Below, piece after piece: positions 1-12,089 of a stretch of 64,000 nt of DNA. Made by a program: the position numbers and the translations under genes. Origin of the DNA: Salinicola halophyticus (GTDB lineage Bacteria > Pseudomonadota > Gammaproteobacteria > Pseudomonadales > Halomonadaceae); the NCBI RefSeq assembly GCF_003206695.1, contig NZ_PZJN01000009.1, forward strand, positions 310,001-374,000, read 5' to 3'. Under the pieces are notes generated by a model that saw only the letters and a list, made by a program, of their open reading frames with translations, was not told the origin of the DNA and ran no database searches. How positions within the stretch are numbered: the stretch's first letter is position 1; every line of letters begins with the position of its first letter.

Positions 1-672
1 CTCGCGCATCAGCGAGCCCTGATTGGCAGCGGCACGGACGGCTTCCAGTGTCTGCCGCAGCGTAGCCAGCTTGGCGGCGACCACGCCGTCGGCGAGAAAA
101 TCGATCTCTTCCTCGGGAAAATCGATCGCGGCCTCCACGTAGAGGCGCAGCTGTATCAACTCGCCGACCAACTGCGAAACACGCTGGGAGAATTCGCCCT
201 GCAACGAGCGCAGGGCGTTTTCCGCTGCGGCGCGGGAGCTGGCGTCGATCAGATCGGCGATGGCCTCGGCCTGGGCCAGGTCGAGCTTGTCGTTGAGAAA
301 CGCGCGCTCGGAGAATTCACCCGGGCGGGCCAGCCGCGCACCGAGTTGCACACAGCGCTCCAGCAGCATGTCCATCAGCACCGGCCCGCCGTGCCCCTGA
401 AGCTCCAGCACGTCTTCACCGGTGAACGAGTGGGGGCCGGGGAAGTAGAGCGCGATGCCCTCGTCGATGACGCTGCCTTCACCCTGGAAAGGCCCGTAGT
501 GGGCGTAGCGAGGCGTCGGCTGGTGGCCGAGGATGGTTTCCGCCAAGGCGCTCGCCGAGGGCCCGGAGACACGCACGATGCCGACGCCGCCGCGCCCCGG
601 AGGGGTCGCCAGGGCGGCGATGGTGTCTTGGCGGTACAGCGGCGCGTCGGTAGAGGGGAGCGGGGCGTTCAT
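1..672 (-). CDS. mnmE: tRNA uridine-5-carboxymethylaminomethyl modification GTPase MnmE (3' part cut off by window)
   Basis: MnmE works with MnmG to modify the wobble uridine of certain tRNAs. The 224 visible residues are the N-terminal tetrahydrofolate-binding domain and the start of the helical domain: the protein begins [20 protein letters not shown], followed by the family motif [14 protein letters not shown] near residue 24 and an [15 protein letters not shown] segment. The GTPase domain lies beyond the left edge. The start is an ATG at 670-672, preceded on the minus strand by a GGAG ribosome site. It is the last gene before yidC in the usual rpmH-rnpA-yidC-mnmE order. Confidence 0.96.
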   Translation of the reverse strand, partial: MNAPLPSTDAPLYRQDTIAALATPPGRGGVGIVRVSGPSASALAETILGHQPTPRYAHYGPFQGEGSVIDEGIALYFPGPHSFTGEDVLELQGHGGPVLMDMLLERCVQLGARLARPGEFSERAFLNDKLDLAQAEAIADLIDASSRAAAENALRSLQGEFSQRVSQLVGELIQLRLYVEAAIDFPEEEIDFLADGVVAAKLATLRQTLEAVRAAANQGSLMRE

Positions 673-758
673 TAGCATCTCCAAAAATCGATATCGTGGC
701 CGGCTTGGCGGGCATTGTCCGGGGCCTCTCGGTGGAATGCCAGTGCGGAAAAGCCAGA

Positions 759-802
759 GCCTGAAACGCCAAGGCCTGAAACGCCAAGGCCTGAAACGCC
801 AG
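759..802. repeat. Three-copy 15-bp tandem repeat between mnmE and yidC
   Basis: The unit GCCTGAAACGCCAAG occurs at 759-773 and 774-788, with a near-complete third copy from 789. It lies outside both genes, between the yidC stop and the mnmE start. It runs directly into a hairpin at 799-826. I see no coding role. Confidence 0.85.
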
Positions 803-826
803 ACCCCCGCCGAAGCGAGGGTCTGG
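799..826 (-). terminator. Possible hairpin terminator after yidC
   Basis: CCAGACCC at 799-806 pairs perfectly with GGGTCTGG at 819-826. On the minus strand the stem is followed only by a short T run, so termination may be weak and mnmE may still receive read-through. Confidence 0.5.
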
Positions 827-852
827 ACGTTGCGGCAGGCTCCGATCGAGCG

Positions 853-2550
853 TCAGCCTTTGGCTTTCACCGCCTTGCCGCCACCTGCGTCGTCCTTCAT
901 CACCTTGTTGGTAATGAACCACTGCTGCAGGATCGAGATGCTGTTGTTCACGACCCAGTAGATCACCAGGCCGGCCGGGAACCACAGGAAGAAGAAGGTG
1001 AAGACGATCGGCAGCATCTTCATGATCTTCGCCTGCATCGGGTCCGGCGGTGTCGGGTTCAGGAACTGCTGGAGCAGCATGGTGCCGCCCATGATGATCG
1101 GCAGGATGAAGTACGGATCCTTGGCCGACAGATCCTGAATCCAGAGCATGAACGGCGCGTGGCGCAGCTCGACCGACTCCATCAACATCCAGTAGAGCGC
1201 GATGAACACCGGCATCTGGATGACCATCGGCAGACAGCCGCCAAGAGGATTGATCTTCTCCTTCTTGTAGAACTTCATCATCTCCTGCGACATGCGCTGG
1301 CGGTCGTCGCCGTACTGCTCCTTGAGCCGCTTCATCTCCGGGCCCATCTTGCGCATCCGCGCCATCGACTTGTAGGCCTTGGCGGCGAGCGGGAACAGCA
1401 CGATCTTGACGCAGACGGTCAGCAAAACGATGGACCAGCCCCAGTTGCCGATCAGAGCGTGGATCTTCGTCAGCAGCCAGAACAGCGGGTTGGCCAGGAA
1501 CCACAGCCAGCCGAAATCGACGGTCAGCTCTAGATGCGGAGCTACCGCTTCGAGGCGCTCCTGCACCTTCGGTCCCACGAACAGCGTGGCGTCGAGCGAT
1601 GTCTGCTGCCCGGGCTCGATGGTCTGATTGGGACCGGCGAAGGCGGCGACGGTACGGTCGCGGTTGTCGACATTGCCGTAGTAGAGATTCTGCTGATCCG
1701 GGTTCGGCACCCACGCCGAGGTGAAGTAGTGCTGAATCACCGCGACCCAGCCACCTTTCACATCGCGATTCTGGAAGTCGCCGTCACGGATATCGTCGAA
1801 CTTGACCTTGCTGTAGTGCTCGTCCGGCGAGGAGAACGCGGCACCCAGGAACGAGTGCATGCCAACGCCGGAACCGCTGGCCGGATCCGGGCTCTGGTCG
1901 CGTGCCAACTGGCCGATAAAGCGTGCCGTTACCGGCTGCTGGCTCTCGTTGTCGATCCGGTACTCGACCTTGACGGCGTAGTCGTCGCGATTGATGACGA
2001 AGCGCTTGACGATATCGACGCCGTTGACGCTGCCGTGCAGGTCGACGTTGATCGAATCCTGGCCTTCGCTGAGCTGGTAGCTGTTGCGATCGGCAGTGAA
2101 CGCGATGCGCCCCGAATGGCCTTCGATCTGCAGACCGGACTTGGCCACGTAACTGCGCACCTTGTTGTCGCTGAGCAGTACGAAAGGGGTGTCGGAGTCG
2201 AGGGCCTGATCATGTCCGAACAGCGCGGCATAGACGATGTCGCCGCCATTGGGATTGATGCGCAGATCGAGCACATCGCTCTGGACCTGAATCAGGTTGC
2301 TGCCTTGCGCGGTATCGGCGTCGGCGGGCATGTCGTCCTGAATCGGCTTGGCCTTGCCGTCGCTGCCGGTAGGTGCAGAGAGCGCACCGACATCGCCGTC
2401 TTCACCGCTATTGTTGCCACCCGATGAAGCCGCCATCTCCGGCGCCGGGTTGTTCACGACGTTCTGACCGTAGTCCTGATTCCACTGCATGATCAGCAGA
2501 TAGGCCAGCACGGCCAGAGGAATCACGAAAAGGAGGCGTTTCAAATCCAT
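853..2550 (-). CDS. yidC: Membrane protein insertase YidC
   Basis: YidC inserts and folds inner-membrane proteins, alone or with SecYEG. The 565-residue protein has the proteobacterial YidC layout: an N-terminal membrane segment (MDLKRLLFVIPLAVLAYLL), a large periplasmic domain to about residue 340, then the conserved insertase core containing SMARMRKMGPEM and the NPLGGCLPMVIQMPVFIALY segment, ending in basic residues. I placed the start at the ATG at 2548-2550, because the 22 codons upstream do not look like a YidC N-terminus. It follows rnpA by 105 bp, and no yidD lies between them, unlike in many relatives. Confidence 0.97.
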   Translation of the reverse strand: MDLKRLLFVIPLAVLAYLLIMQWNQDYGQNVVNNPAPEMAASSGGNNSGEDGDVGALSAPTGSDGKAKPIQDDMPADADTAQGSNLIQVQSDVLDLRINPNGGDIVYAALFGHDQALDSDTPFVLLSDNKVRSYVAKSGLQIEGHSGRIAFTADRNSYQLSEGQDSINVDLHGSVNGVDIVKRFVINRDDYAVKVEYRIDNESQQPVTARFIGQLARDQSPDPASGSGVGMHSFLGAAFSSPDEHYSKVKFDDIRDGDFQNRDVKGGWVAVIQHYFTSAWVPNPDQQNLYYGNVDNRDRTVAAFAGPNQTIEPGQQTSLDATLFVGPKVQERLEAVAPHLELTVDFGWLWFLANPLFWLLTKIHALIGNWGWSIVLLTVCVKIVLFPLAAKAYKSMARMRKMGPEMKRLKEQYGDDRQRMSQEMMKFYKKEKINPLGGCLPMVIQMPVFIALYWMLMESVELRHAPFMLWIQDLSAKDPYFILPIIMGGTMLLQQFLNPTPPDPMQAKIMKMLPIVFTFFFLWFPAGLVIYWVVNNSISILQQWFITNKVMKDDAGGGKAVKAKG

Positions 2551-2655
2551 ATAGGGGTCTGCCCGGTAGGGGAATGGGTCAGTGGGCGCCGGGCATCGGC
2601 GGACGACCGGCAGCATTTGCCGGTGCTCCCCGGCCTTTGACGCGGGGATGTCCGA

Positions 2656-3039
2656 TCAAGAAGACGAAACGTCCTGTTGCGTCTGACGAGCGGATTTTTC
2701 CAGACGCCGCCACATGCCATTGAGCTGACGAGAGACGCTGGCGTTATCCTGCTCGTGCAATCCTCGTCGCGCGAGTATGACGATATCCACTGCCGGTAAA
2801 CGATGCTGCTGATGGCGAACGGACTCGCGCACAAGACGCTTGAGGCGATTGCGGTCGACGGCACGGCGCACGTTCTTCTTGCTGAAGATCAACCCGATCC
2901 GCGGATGGCCCAGTGCGTTGGGACGGGCCAACGCCAGTATTCCTTTACCGTGGACCTTATAGGGAGCGTGGTCGAAAACGTGCTTGTAGTCCCCGGCTGT
3001 CAGCAAACGCAGCTGCCGGGGAAAACGCTGATCGGGCAC
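2656..3039 (-). CDS. rnpA: Ribonuclease P protein component
   Basis: RnpA is the small basic protein that partners the RNase P RNA in maturing tRNA 5' ends. The 127-residue product has the family signature RRAVDRNRLKRLVRESVR around residues 58-75 and the N-terminal FPRQLRLLTAGDYKHVF. The start codon is GTG at 3037-3039, only 11 bp after the rpmH stop, so it is probably translated from the rpmH transcript. The last 20 or so residues are polar and variable. Confidence 0.96.
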   Translation of the reverse strand: MPDQRFPRQLRLLTAGDYKHVFDHAPYKVHGKGILALARPNALGHPRIGLIFSKKNVRRAVDRNRLKRLVRESVRHQQHRLPAVDIVILARRGLHEQDNASVSRQLNGMWRRLEKSARQTQQDVSSS

Positions 3040-3050
3040 CCGGTGTCCGA

Positions 3051-3212
<162 letters not shown>

Positions 3213-3285
3213 CTAAAGAAAACGGGTTGAAGCGGGGTGCCCGGCACGCGCAACGGGAGCGGGCTCACTCGACTCAAGAGCGGGA

Positions 3286-3314
3286 ATTCTAGTGAATCCG
3301 TAGTTCGGGTGCAA
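3286..3314 (-). promoter_or_regulatory. Sigma-70-type promoter for rpmH
   Basis: On the minus strand, TTGCAC (3314-3309) and TAGAAT (3291-3286) are separated by exactly 17 bp, giving near-consensus -35 and -10 boxes about 100 bp upstream of the rpmH start. A perfect DnaA box at 3327-3335 sits just upstream, so DnaA could influence rpmH transcription. Confidence 0.75.
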
Positions 3315-3760
3315 TTTTTCCGTGAATTATCCACACCCGGGCCAGGCTCGAATGGCGGCCCGCCCTGCTCGATTTCTTCGGCTGGCAGCCCTTGGCGTTG
3401 TCGCGATGAGCGATCGATTTCGATTCCTCGGCCGAGCGGCGAGATCGCGATTTCTCGACTCTGTCAATCACACCATGTGGTTAACAATGGGGATAACAGT
3501 TGTTAATAACTCATTTATAAACAAGTAAAACAATAAGTTATGCTTTATTTTAGGTTGTGGGGAAAGTGCGTGAAGGCGGTGTATAGCGCGGGGATGAGTG
3601 TGCTCAGGGAAACTTGGCCGAACGACGCTGCGTCGATGTTTCCCCATCCTATTACCGTAGAATCCACAGGATTGTCACCTTGCTATCCTTCAGTTATCCA
3701 CAGTCGGTCGAGATTTCGACATCGTGTGGATAACCTGACGGGTCGACGCTACAATGTGCG
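3300..3760. other. oriC: Chromosomal replication origin (oriC) region between rpmH and dnaA
   Basis: This intergenic stretch holds no gene. Perfect DnaA boxes (TTATCCACA) lie at 3327-3335 (+), 3694-3702 (+) and 3725-3733 (-). A one-mismatch box is at 3476-3484 (-), and a weaker match at 3556-3564 (-). The segment 3481-3556 is strikingly AT-rich against the GC-rich surroundings, with runs such as TTGTTAATAACTC and TTTATAAACAAG, and is the obvious unwinding element. The rpmH-dnaA location matches origins in Pseudomonas and relatives. The boundaries are approximate. Confidence 0.85.
3727..3755 (+). promoter_or_regulatory. Likely dnaA promoter overlapping a DnaA box
   Basis: A good -10 box TACAAT is at 3750-3755, with a weaker -35 (TGGATA, 3727-3732) 17 bp upstream. 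The -35 lies inside the minus-strand DnaA box 3725-3733, and another box is at 3694-3702. This arrangement fits the known autorepression of dnaA by its own product. The assignment rests on sequence match only. Confidence 0.6.
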
Positions 3761-3802
3761 GCCGTTTTTTCGATTCCATTTCCCAACGTTCGGTGAGGTC
3801 GT

Positions 3803-5278
3803 GTGTCTGTCGCTCTCTGGCAACAATGTCTGAACTCGCTGCAGGACGAATTGAGCTCTCAGCAATTCAATACCTGGATTCGTCCTCTGCAGGCAGAGGA
3901 CGGCGAAATGGACGAGCTCTGTCTTCTCGCCCCCAATCGCTTCGTACGTGACTGGGTCAGTGACAAGTATCTGAAGCGAATCAATGAACTGTTGCGTGAA
4001 TCCACGTCCAGCAGCAAGCCTCCCAAGGTGCAACTGACGGTTGGCAGTCGCCGGGCCGCAGCGGTATCGCCGCGAGATCTGGGGGCACCGGTTTCCGCGC
4101 CCAGCCGTCCGTCCCAGCGACAGGCGGCCGCGCCCAGCGTGCAGACCGAATCGCGTTCGAGCGAGGCGGCGGAGGAGCGTCAGCTCGATCGATCCCGCGA
4201 AGAGAGCGGCCGGCGAGGCAGAGAGCGCCAGGTTCAGGTCGAAGGTGGGCTCAAGCACGGCAATGGTCTCAACTCGAACTTCACCTTCGAAACGTTCGTC
4301 GAGGGCAAGTCGAACCAGCTGGCGCGTGCCGCCTCGCGGCAGGTCTCGGAAAACCCCGGCGGTGCCTACAACCCGCTGTTTCTCTACGGGGGCGTGGGGT
4401 TGGGCAAGACCCACCTGATGCACGCGGTGGGCAATCATCTGGCTGGGCTTCGCGACAATGCCAAGGTCGTCTATCTTCACTCCGAGCGTTTCGTCGCCGA
4501 CATGGTCAAGGCGCTGCAGCTCAACGCGATCAACGACTTCAAGCGTTTCTACCGCAGCGTCGATGCTCTGCTGATCGACGATATCCAGTTTTTTGCCGGC
4601 AAGGAGCGTTCCCAGGAGGAGTTCTTCCATACGTTCAACGCCCTGCTGGAAGGCGGGCAGCAGATGATCCTGACCTCGGACCGTTACCCTAAGGAGATTA
4701 GCGGCGTCGAAGAGCGGCTGAAATCCCGCTTCGGCTGGGGCCTGACGGTGGCGATCGAGCCGCCGGAGCTCGAGACGCGCGTGGCGATCCTGATGAAAAA
4801 GGCCGATCAGGCCAAGGTCGATCTTCCCCACGATGCCGCGTTCTTCATCGCCCAGAAGATCCGTTCCAACGTGCGCGAACTGGAAGGCGCGCTCAAGAAG
4901 GTGATCGCCGATTCCCACTTCATGGGCAAGACGATCACACAGGACTTCATCCGCGAATCGCTCAAGGATCTGCTGGCGCTGCAGGACAAGCAGGTCGGGA
5001 TCGAGAATATCCAGCGTACGGTGGCGGAATACTACAAGATCAAGCTCGCGGACCTGCTCTCCAAGCGCCGCTCGCGTTCGGTGGCGCGGCCGCGTCAGGT
5101 GGCGATGGCGCTGGCCAAGGAGCTGACCAATCACAGTCTGCCGGAGATCGGCGACGCCTTCGGCGGGCGCGATCACACGACCGTGCTGCATGCCTGCCGC
5201 AAGGTCGTGGCGCTGAAAGAAGAGAGTGCGGACATTCGCGAGGACTACAAGAATCTGATGCGATTGTTGACCAGTTGA
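3803..5278 (+). CDS. dnaA: Chromosomal replication initiator protein DnaA
   Basis: DnaA binds the origin boxes, melts the duplex and loads the helicase. The 491-residue protein shows all four domains: an N-terminal oligomerisation domain ([22 protein letters not shown]), a long arginine- and glutamate-rich linker (about 85-150), an AAA+ domain with Walker [10 protein letters not shown] at 196-204 (K202) and Walker B LLIDDIQ (D259, D260), and a C-terminal box-binding domain with [15 protein letters not shown] at about 454-468. The start is GTG at 3803, preceded by GGTGAGG. The linker makes it somewhat longer than E. coli DnaA. Confidence 0.98.
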   Translation: MSVALWQQCLNSLQDELSSQQFNTWIRPLQAEDGEMDELCLLAPNRFVRDWVSDKYLKRINELLRESTSSSKPPKVQLTVGSRRAAAVSPRDLGAPVSAPSRPSQRQAAAPSVQTESRSSEAAEERQLDRSREESGRRGRERQVQVEGGLKHGNGLNSNFTFETFVEGKSNQLARAASRQVSENPGGAYNPLFLYGGVGLGKTHLMHAVGNHLAGLRDNAKVVYLHSERFVADMVKALQLNAINDFKRFYRSVDALLIDDIQFFAGKERSQEEFFHTFNALLEGGQQMILTSDRYPKEISGVEERLKSRFGWGLTVAIEPPELETRVAILMKKADQAKVDLPHDAAFFIAQKIRSNVRELEGALKKVIADSHFMGKTITQDFIRESLKDLLALQDKQVGIENIQRTVAEYYKIKLADLLSKRRSRSVARPRQVAMALAKELTNHSLPEIGDAFGGRDHTTVLHACRKVVALKEESADIREDYKNLMRLLTS

Positions 5279-5462
5279 GCCACTGCGCCGTGAATTCGAG
5301 CCCGTAAGGGATTGCGGGCGGCGTCCGGCGAGGCAAGAATGGGACGGCGCGGTCCGAGAGCTTACATCGGCGATCCCCATGCGGGATCGTTCGCGTTCAG
5401 GTCCATCGAGCCGGCCGGGAACTATTGCTTCAGCTTAGATTCATTCCAACTACGGAGCCCCA

Positions 5463-6566
5463 ATGAAATTTTCCATCTCTCGCGAAGCCCTGCTGCGCCC
5501 GCTGACACTGGTGGCCGGGGTGGTAGAGCGCCGTCAGACGCTGCCGGTTCTCTCCAATGTGCTGATCGAAGTCCAGGACAACCAGTTGGCGCTGACCGGC
5601 ACCGATCTCGAGGTGGAATTGATCGGCCGCGCGACGCCGGCGCTGGTCGACGAGCCCGGTTCCGTGACCGTGCCGGCGCGCAAGCTGATGGACATCTGCA
5701 AGTCGCTGCCGGATCAGTCGGACATCAGCTTTTCGCTGGAAGACGGGCGGGTCGTGCTGCGCGCTGGGCGTTCGCGCTTCACGCTGTCCACGCTGCCGGT
5801 GGCCGAGTTCCCCAATATCGAAGACGGTCAGAACGACACCACGCTGTCGCTGCCGCGGGGCACGTTGAAGTATCTGATCGATGCGACGTCGTTTGCCATG
5901 GCGCAGCAGGACGTGCGCTATTACCTCAACGGCATGCTGCTGGAGCTGGCCGATCATCTGGTGCGTACGGTGGCCACCGACGGTCACCGTCTGGCGGTGT
6001 GTGAACGCAGCGCCGACATCGAGATGGAAACCTCGCGCAAGCTGATCGTGCCGCGCAAGGGCGTGCTGGAACTGACCCGACTGCTCGACGGCAGTGACGA
6101 ACCGGTCGAACTGATGCTGGGCTCCAACCATATCCGCGCTAATACCGGCGAATTCACCTTCACCTCCAAGCTGGTCGACGGCAAGTTCCCGGATTACGAC
6201 CGGGTCATCCCCAAGGGTGGCGACAAGGTCTTCATCGCCGAACGCGGCGAGCTGCGCCAGAACCTCGCCCGTACCGCGATTCTCTCCAACGAGAAATACC
6301 GCGGCGTGCGCCTGCACCTCGAGGAGAACAATCTCAAGGTGATGGCCAACAACCCCGAGCAGGAAGAAGCCGAAGAGAACGTCAGCATCGAATATTCCGG
6401 CGATGCGCTGGAGATCGGTTTCAACGTCGGCTATCTGATCGATGTGCTCAACGTGCTGGATGCCGATCGCATGCAGATGACGTTGTCGGACTCCAACAGC
6501 TCCGCGCTGATGGAAGAGCCGGGTGGGGGTGATGCCCGGTACGTCGTCATGCCGATGCGCCTCTGA
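5463..6566 (+). CDS. dnaN: DNA polymerase III beta sliding clamp
   Basis: The beta clamp encircles DNA and tethers polymerase III and other partners. The 367-residue length is the family norm and fits three repeated clamp domains. It begins MKFSISREALLRPLTLVAGVVERRQTLPVLSN and ends with the conserved YVVMPMRL tail that forms part of the partner-binding pocket. ATG at 5463 follows a GGAG site. It lies 184 bp after dnaA, with no clear terminator between, so co-transcription is likely. Confidence 0.98.
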   Translation: MKFSISREALLRPLTLVAGVVERRQTLPVLSNVLIEVQDNQLALTGTDLEVELIGRATPALVDEPGSVTVPARKLMDICKSLPDQSDISFSLEDGRVVLRAGRSRFTLSTLPVAEFPNIEDGQNDTTLSLPRGTLKYLIDATSFAMAQQDVRYYLNGMLLELADHLVRTVATDGHRLAVCERSADIEMETSRKLIVPRKGVLELTRLLDGSDEPVELMLGSNHIRANTGEFTFTSKLVDGKFPDYDRVIPKGGDKVFIAERGELRQNLARTAILSNEKYRGVRLHLEENNLKVMANNPEQEEAEENVSIEYSGDALEIGFNVGYLIDVLNVLDADRMQMTLSDSNSSALMEEPGGGDARYVVMPMRL

Positions 6567-6765
6567 GTGCAGGGACGTGGCTGCGCTCGACCATGCGGCG
6601 TTAAACATCGGCGAACATTGCTCACTTATAACCACATAAGCTCCGCCTGTTCGCCGATGTTTGCCTTGCCTGGCCATCGCTCGCCAGTTTCTTCGAGGTC
6701 GGAAGACGAATGCCCGCCATGTCGGCTTCGACCTAATTTCCTTTCGCTCTGTGATGCGAATCACC

Positions 6766-7851
6766 ATGCCGCTTGATCGTCTCCATTTTCAGGGCCTGCG
6801 TAATCTGGATGTCCTCGAGATGGCGCCGGGGCCGCATATCAATCTGATCAGCGGTGCCAACGGTAGCGGCAAGACGTCGCTGCTGGAAGGCATTCATGTA
6901 CTCGGCATGGCGCGCTCCTTTCGGACACAGAAACTCAAGTCGCTGATCGATCACGACGCTGAAGAGACCACGCTGTTCGGCCGGTTGGCGGGTGATCCGC
7001 CTCTGCCGATCGGGGTGCGTCGTCGTCGGGATAGCGCCGAGCTCGACATCCGGGTCAATGGAGAGCGCGCGGCGCGGATAACGCAGTTGGCCGAAGCGCT
7101 GCCGCTGCAGTTGATCAACCCCGATGCCTTTCGTCTGCTCGAGGGCTCCCCGGCCTCACGGCGCGAATTTCTCGACTGGGGCGTATTCCACGCCGAACGC
7201 GACTTTCTGGATGCCTGGAAACGCGTCAGAAGGGCCTTGAAACATCGGAATGCGCTGCTCAGGCATGATAGAATCGACGTTCAGTCGATACGTATCTGGG
7301 AGCGCGAACTGGCGCACTGGAGCGAGCGTCTGGACAGTCTGCGCGAGGACTACATGGCTCGCTTCGCGCCGGTCTTCGAGGAGACCCTGGCGGCCCTGTT
7401 ACCGCTGCCGGATCTGACCTTGCGCTACTCGCGGGGTTGGGATCGCCAGCGTGCCTTGCTGGAGGTCTTCGAAGCTGGACGCGATACCGATCGCCAGATG
7501 GGTTTTACCCAACAGGGGCCGCAGCGCGCCGACCTGCGAATTCGCGTCGGACGTCATGCGGCGGTCGAAGTGCTGTCGCGCGGTCAGCAGAAGCTGGTCG
7601 TGAGCGCGTTGAAACTGGCCCAGGGGCAGCTGCTCGAGCAGTTGAGTGGCCGAACCTGCCTCTATTTGATCGATGACCTGCCGGCGGAGCTCGACGGCGA
7701 CCATCGGCGGATTTTCTGCCAATGGCTCGAGCGGCTCAATTGCCAGGTCTTCATCACCAGCGTCGATCGCGAGGCGCTGGCCGACGTCTGGCAGCCAGAC
7801 ACGGATGTGGTGGCGTCGCAACTCGCCGGCGGACGGCTGCATTCGGAATGA
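6766..7851 (+). CDS. recF: DNA replication and repair protein RecF
   Basis: RecF is an SMC-like ATPase that helps load RecA at gaps and stalled forks. From the ATG at 6766 the product is 361 residues: MPLDRLHFQGLRNL at the start, Walker A GANGSGKT with the lysine at residue 36 (the same position as the well-studied E. coli K36), signature SRGQQKLVVSALKLAQG near 266-282, and Walker B CLYLIDDLPAELD. The lysine position is why I prefer 6766 over the in-frame ATG at 6754 or the longer upstream frame. Ribosome sites are poor at all of them, so translational coupling to dnaN is possible. Confidence 0.95.
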   Translation: MPLDRLHFQGLRNLDVLEMAPGPHINLISGANGSGKTSLLEGIHVLGMARSFRTQKLKSLIDHDAEETTLFGRLAGDPPLPIGVRRRRDSAELDIRVNGERAARITQLAEALPLQLINPDAFRLLEGSPASRREFLDWGVFHAERDFLDAWKRVRRALKHRNALLRHDRIDVQSIRIWERELAHWSERLDSLREDYMARFAPVFEETLAALLPLPDLTLRYSRGWDRQRALLEVFEAGRDTDRQMGFTQQGPQRADLRIRVGRHAAVEVLSRGQQKLVVSALKLAQGQLLEQLSGRTCLYLIDDLPAELDGDHRRIFCQWLERLNCQVFITSVDREALADVWQPDTDVVASQLAGGRLHSE

Positions 7852-7867
7852 TTTCACCACGGAGTGA

Positions 7868-10285
<2,418 letters not shown>

Positions 10286-10375
10286 AGGAAGTCTGGATGT
10301 ACAGGGCGAGAGCCGGATAGCGACGGTCATTGCGTCGAGCCCACTTCGACCTGATATGACAATTTCGGCGAACAG

Positions 10376-10409
10376 AGCGGCCCATCCTTTTCGGATGGGC
10401 CGCTTTTTT
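10376..10409 (+). terminator. Strong rho-independent terminator after gyrB
   Basis: AGCGGCCCATCC at 10376-10387 pairs perfectly with GGATGGGCCGCT at 10393-10404 around a 5-base loop and runs into six T residues. Confidence 0.95.
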
Positions 10410-10469
10410 ATGTGTCGACGTTTTTATGCGTCGCCTTTTTTTATATGTTGCCGATTTTTATGAGTCGCC
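10405..10469. repeat. Four degenerate tandem units after the gyrB terminator
   Basis: Units resembling TTTTTATGxGTCGxC occur back to back at 10405-10420, 10421-10435, about 10436-10454 and 10455-10469. The first unit overlaps the T tract of the terminator. The region is AT-richer than its surroundings and has no plausible gene. Confidence 0.75.
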
Positions 10470-10790
10470 AAGGACGAGTGACTCATTATCTATTGTCAGT
10501 TATTCAGACATTGGCGCACGGATAGAACAAGTAGAGGCGTCCTTGCGACATTACCTATTGGTCGATGCGACTTATGGAGTAGAACCCGGCGTTATCTACC
10601 GCCAGACCGCGTTTTCAGCGCCACCAAGTCGTTTCACTGAGCGTGGGGCGAATGGGTGTGCGTCCATGGTTGTATTGTTAGGTAAATGCAGTTAGGTAAT
10701 AGTCTCAATTATCCCACTTGGTGCGTCAGATGATGTGGGTCGTTTCGTAAAAGAACTAGATGTTGCCCCAACAAGAAGAGGAATTAAGGG
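10470..10790. other. Non-coding leader between gyrB and the sugar ABC operon
   Basis: This is 321 bp of relatively AT-rich sequence without a convincing gene. A short direct repeat, GTTAGGTAA, occurs near 10679 and 10693. An 89-codon open frame at 10426-10695 has no recognisable features and starts inside the tandem repeat, so I do not call it. The promoter of the downstream ABC operon must lie here, but no box pair stands out. The ribosome site is AGAGGAA near 10777. Confidence 0.5.
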
Positions 10791-12083
10791 ATGCACAGCA
10801 ATCACAACAGAACCCTCGTCAATCGGCTGGGATTTGCGTTACTTCCATTCGCTTTGGCGTTATCCACGAATACGATGGCGGCTGATACTTCGACGGATAA
10901 TCAGGTCGAAGTTCTCAACTGGTGGACGTCGGGGGGCGAGGCCAAGGCGCTTGGCGCATTGAAGGACAGTCTGGCGGACCAGGATATCGGCTGGAAGAAC
11001 ATGCCGGTCGCGGGAGGCGCCGGGACTAACGCCATGGCGGTTCTCCGTTCGCGTATCACCTCGGGCAATCCACCGACGGCGGCCCAGGTGCTGGGTTACG
11101 ACGCGCAGGACTGGGCCGAGCGTGACGCCTTGAGTTCGCTCGATGACGTTGCCAAGGCGGGGAAATGGGATGAAGTCTTTCCGCAACCGCTGCAGGAGTT
11201 CGCCAAGTACGAAGGTCACTGGATCGGCGCACCGTTCGAGATCCATTCGACCAACTGGGTCTGGGCCAATAAATCGCTGATGGACAAATTGGGCATCGAA
11301 CAGCCCAAGACCTGGGACGATTTCATTGCCTCGTTGAAAAAGGCCAAGGACGCCGGCTATACCGGTCTGGCCTACGGTGGTCAGCCGTGGCAGGACACCA
11401 CGGTGTTCGAAAACGTGGTGCTGGCGACCGGCGGCGCCGATTTCTATCGCCAGGCACTGATCAATCTCGACCCCAAGGCGCTCGATTCCGACACCATGAC
11501 GCAGTCGTTCGATCATCTGCGCGAGCTGCTGAAGTACAAGGACGACAACTCGCCCGGCCGCGACTGGAACCTGGCCACGGCGATGGTGATCAACGGCAAG
11601 GCGCTTTACCAGATCATGGGCGACTGGGCGAAGGGTGAGTTCCTCAACGCCAACCTCGAGCCAGGCAAGGATTTCATGTGCTTCCGCACCCCGGGCACGC
11701 AGGATGCCGTGACCTTCAACAGCGATCTGATGATCATGTTCGATACCGATGACAGCGAACAGCAGAAGATGCAGCAGACCATGGCCAAGATCATCGGCTC
11801 ACCCGAGTTCCAGATCACCTTCAGCCAGTTCAAGGGCTCGGTGCCGGCACGTATGGATCTCTCCGCCGACAAGCTCGATGTCTGCGCTCAGCGCGGTTAT
11901 GAGCAGGTCAAGTCGGCCGCGAAGAACCACACCTTGATGGGTAGCCTGGCGCACGGTTACGCGGCGCCGGCGTCGGTCAAGAACGCCGTCTTCGACATCA
12001 TCTCCTCCTTCGTCAACAGTGACATGCCAAGCGATGTCGCCGCCGAGCAGCTGGCGATGGCGGTGAAGAGCGCAACGTCCTGA
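10791..12083 (+). CDS. gtsA: Glucose/mannose-type ABC transporter periplasmic binding protein
   Basis: This 430-residue family 1 extracellular sugar-binding protein would capture a monosaccharide for the adjacent permeases. An N-terminal export signal is visible (basic start, hydrophobic LGFALLPFALALS, cleavage likely near TMAA-DT at about 31). The mature part has VEVLNWWTSGGEAKAL and the GAPFEIHSTNWVWANKSLMDKLG and MGDWAKGEF segments typical of the GtsA group of Pseudomonas glucose importers. It opens a four-gene operon. Substrate specificity is inferred from family resemblance and could be another hexose. Confidence 0.85.
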   Translation: MHSNHNRTLVNRLGFALLPFALALSTNTMAADTSTDNQVEVLNWWTSGGEAKALGALKDSLADQDIGWKNMPVAGGAGTNAMAVLRSRITSGNPPTAAQVLGYDAQDWAERDALSSLDDVAKAGKWDEVFPQPLQEFAKYEGHWIGAPFEIHSTNWVWANKSLMDKLGIEQPKTWDDFIASLKKAKDAGYTGLAYGGQPWQDTTVFENVVLATGGADFYRQALINLDPKALDSDTMTQSFDHLRELLKYKDDNSPGRDWNLATAMVINGKALYQIMGDWAKGEFLNANLEPGKDFMCFRTPGTQDAVTFNSDLMIMFDTDDSEQQKMQQTMAKIIGSPEFQITFSQFKGSVPARMDLSADKLDVCAQRGYEQVKSAAKNHTLMGSLAHGYAAPASVKNAVFDIISSFVNSDMPSDVAAEQLAMAVKSATS

Positions 12084-12089
12084 TGATCG

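Noticed and set aside
3749-5380. 543-codon open frame antisense to dnaA
   Set aside because: It mirrors dnaA codons on the opposite strand, has no recognisable domain and is a usual artefact of high-GC coding sequence.
10426-10695. 89-codon frame after the gyrB terminator
   Set aside because: It begins inside a tandem repeat, lacks a ribosome site and has no recognisable features; called as non-coding leader.
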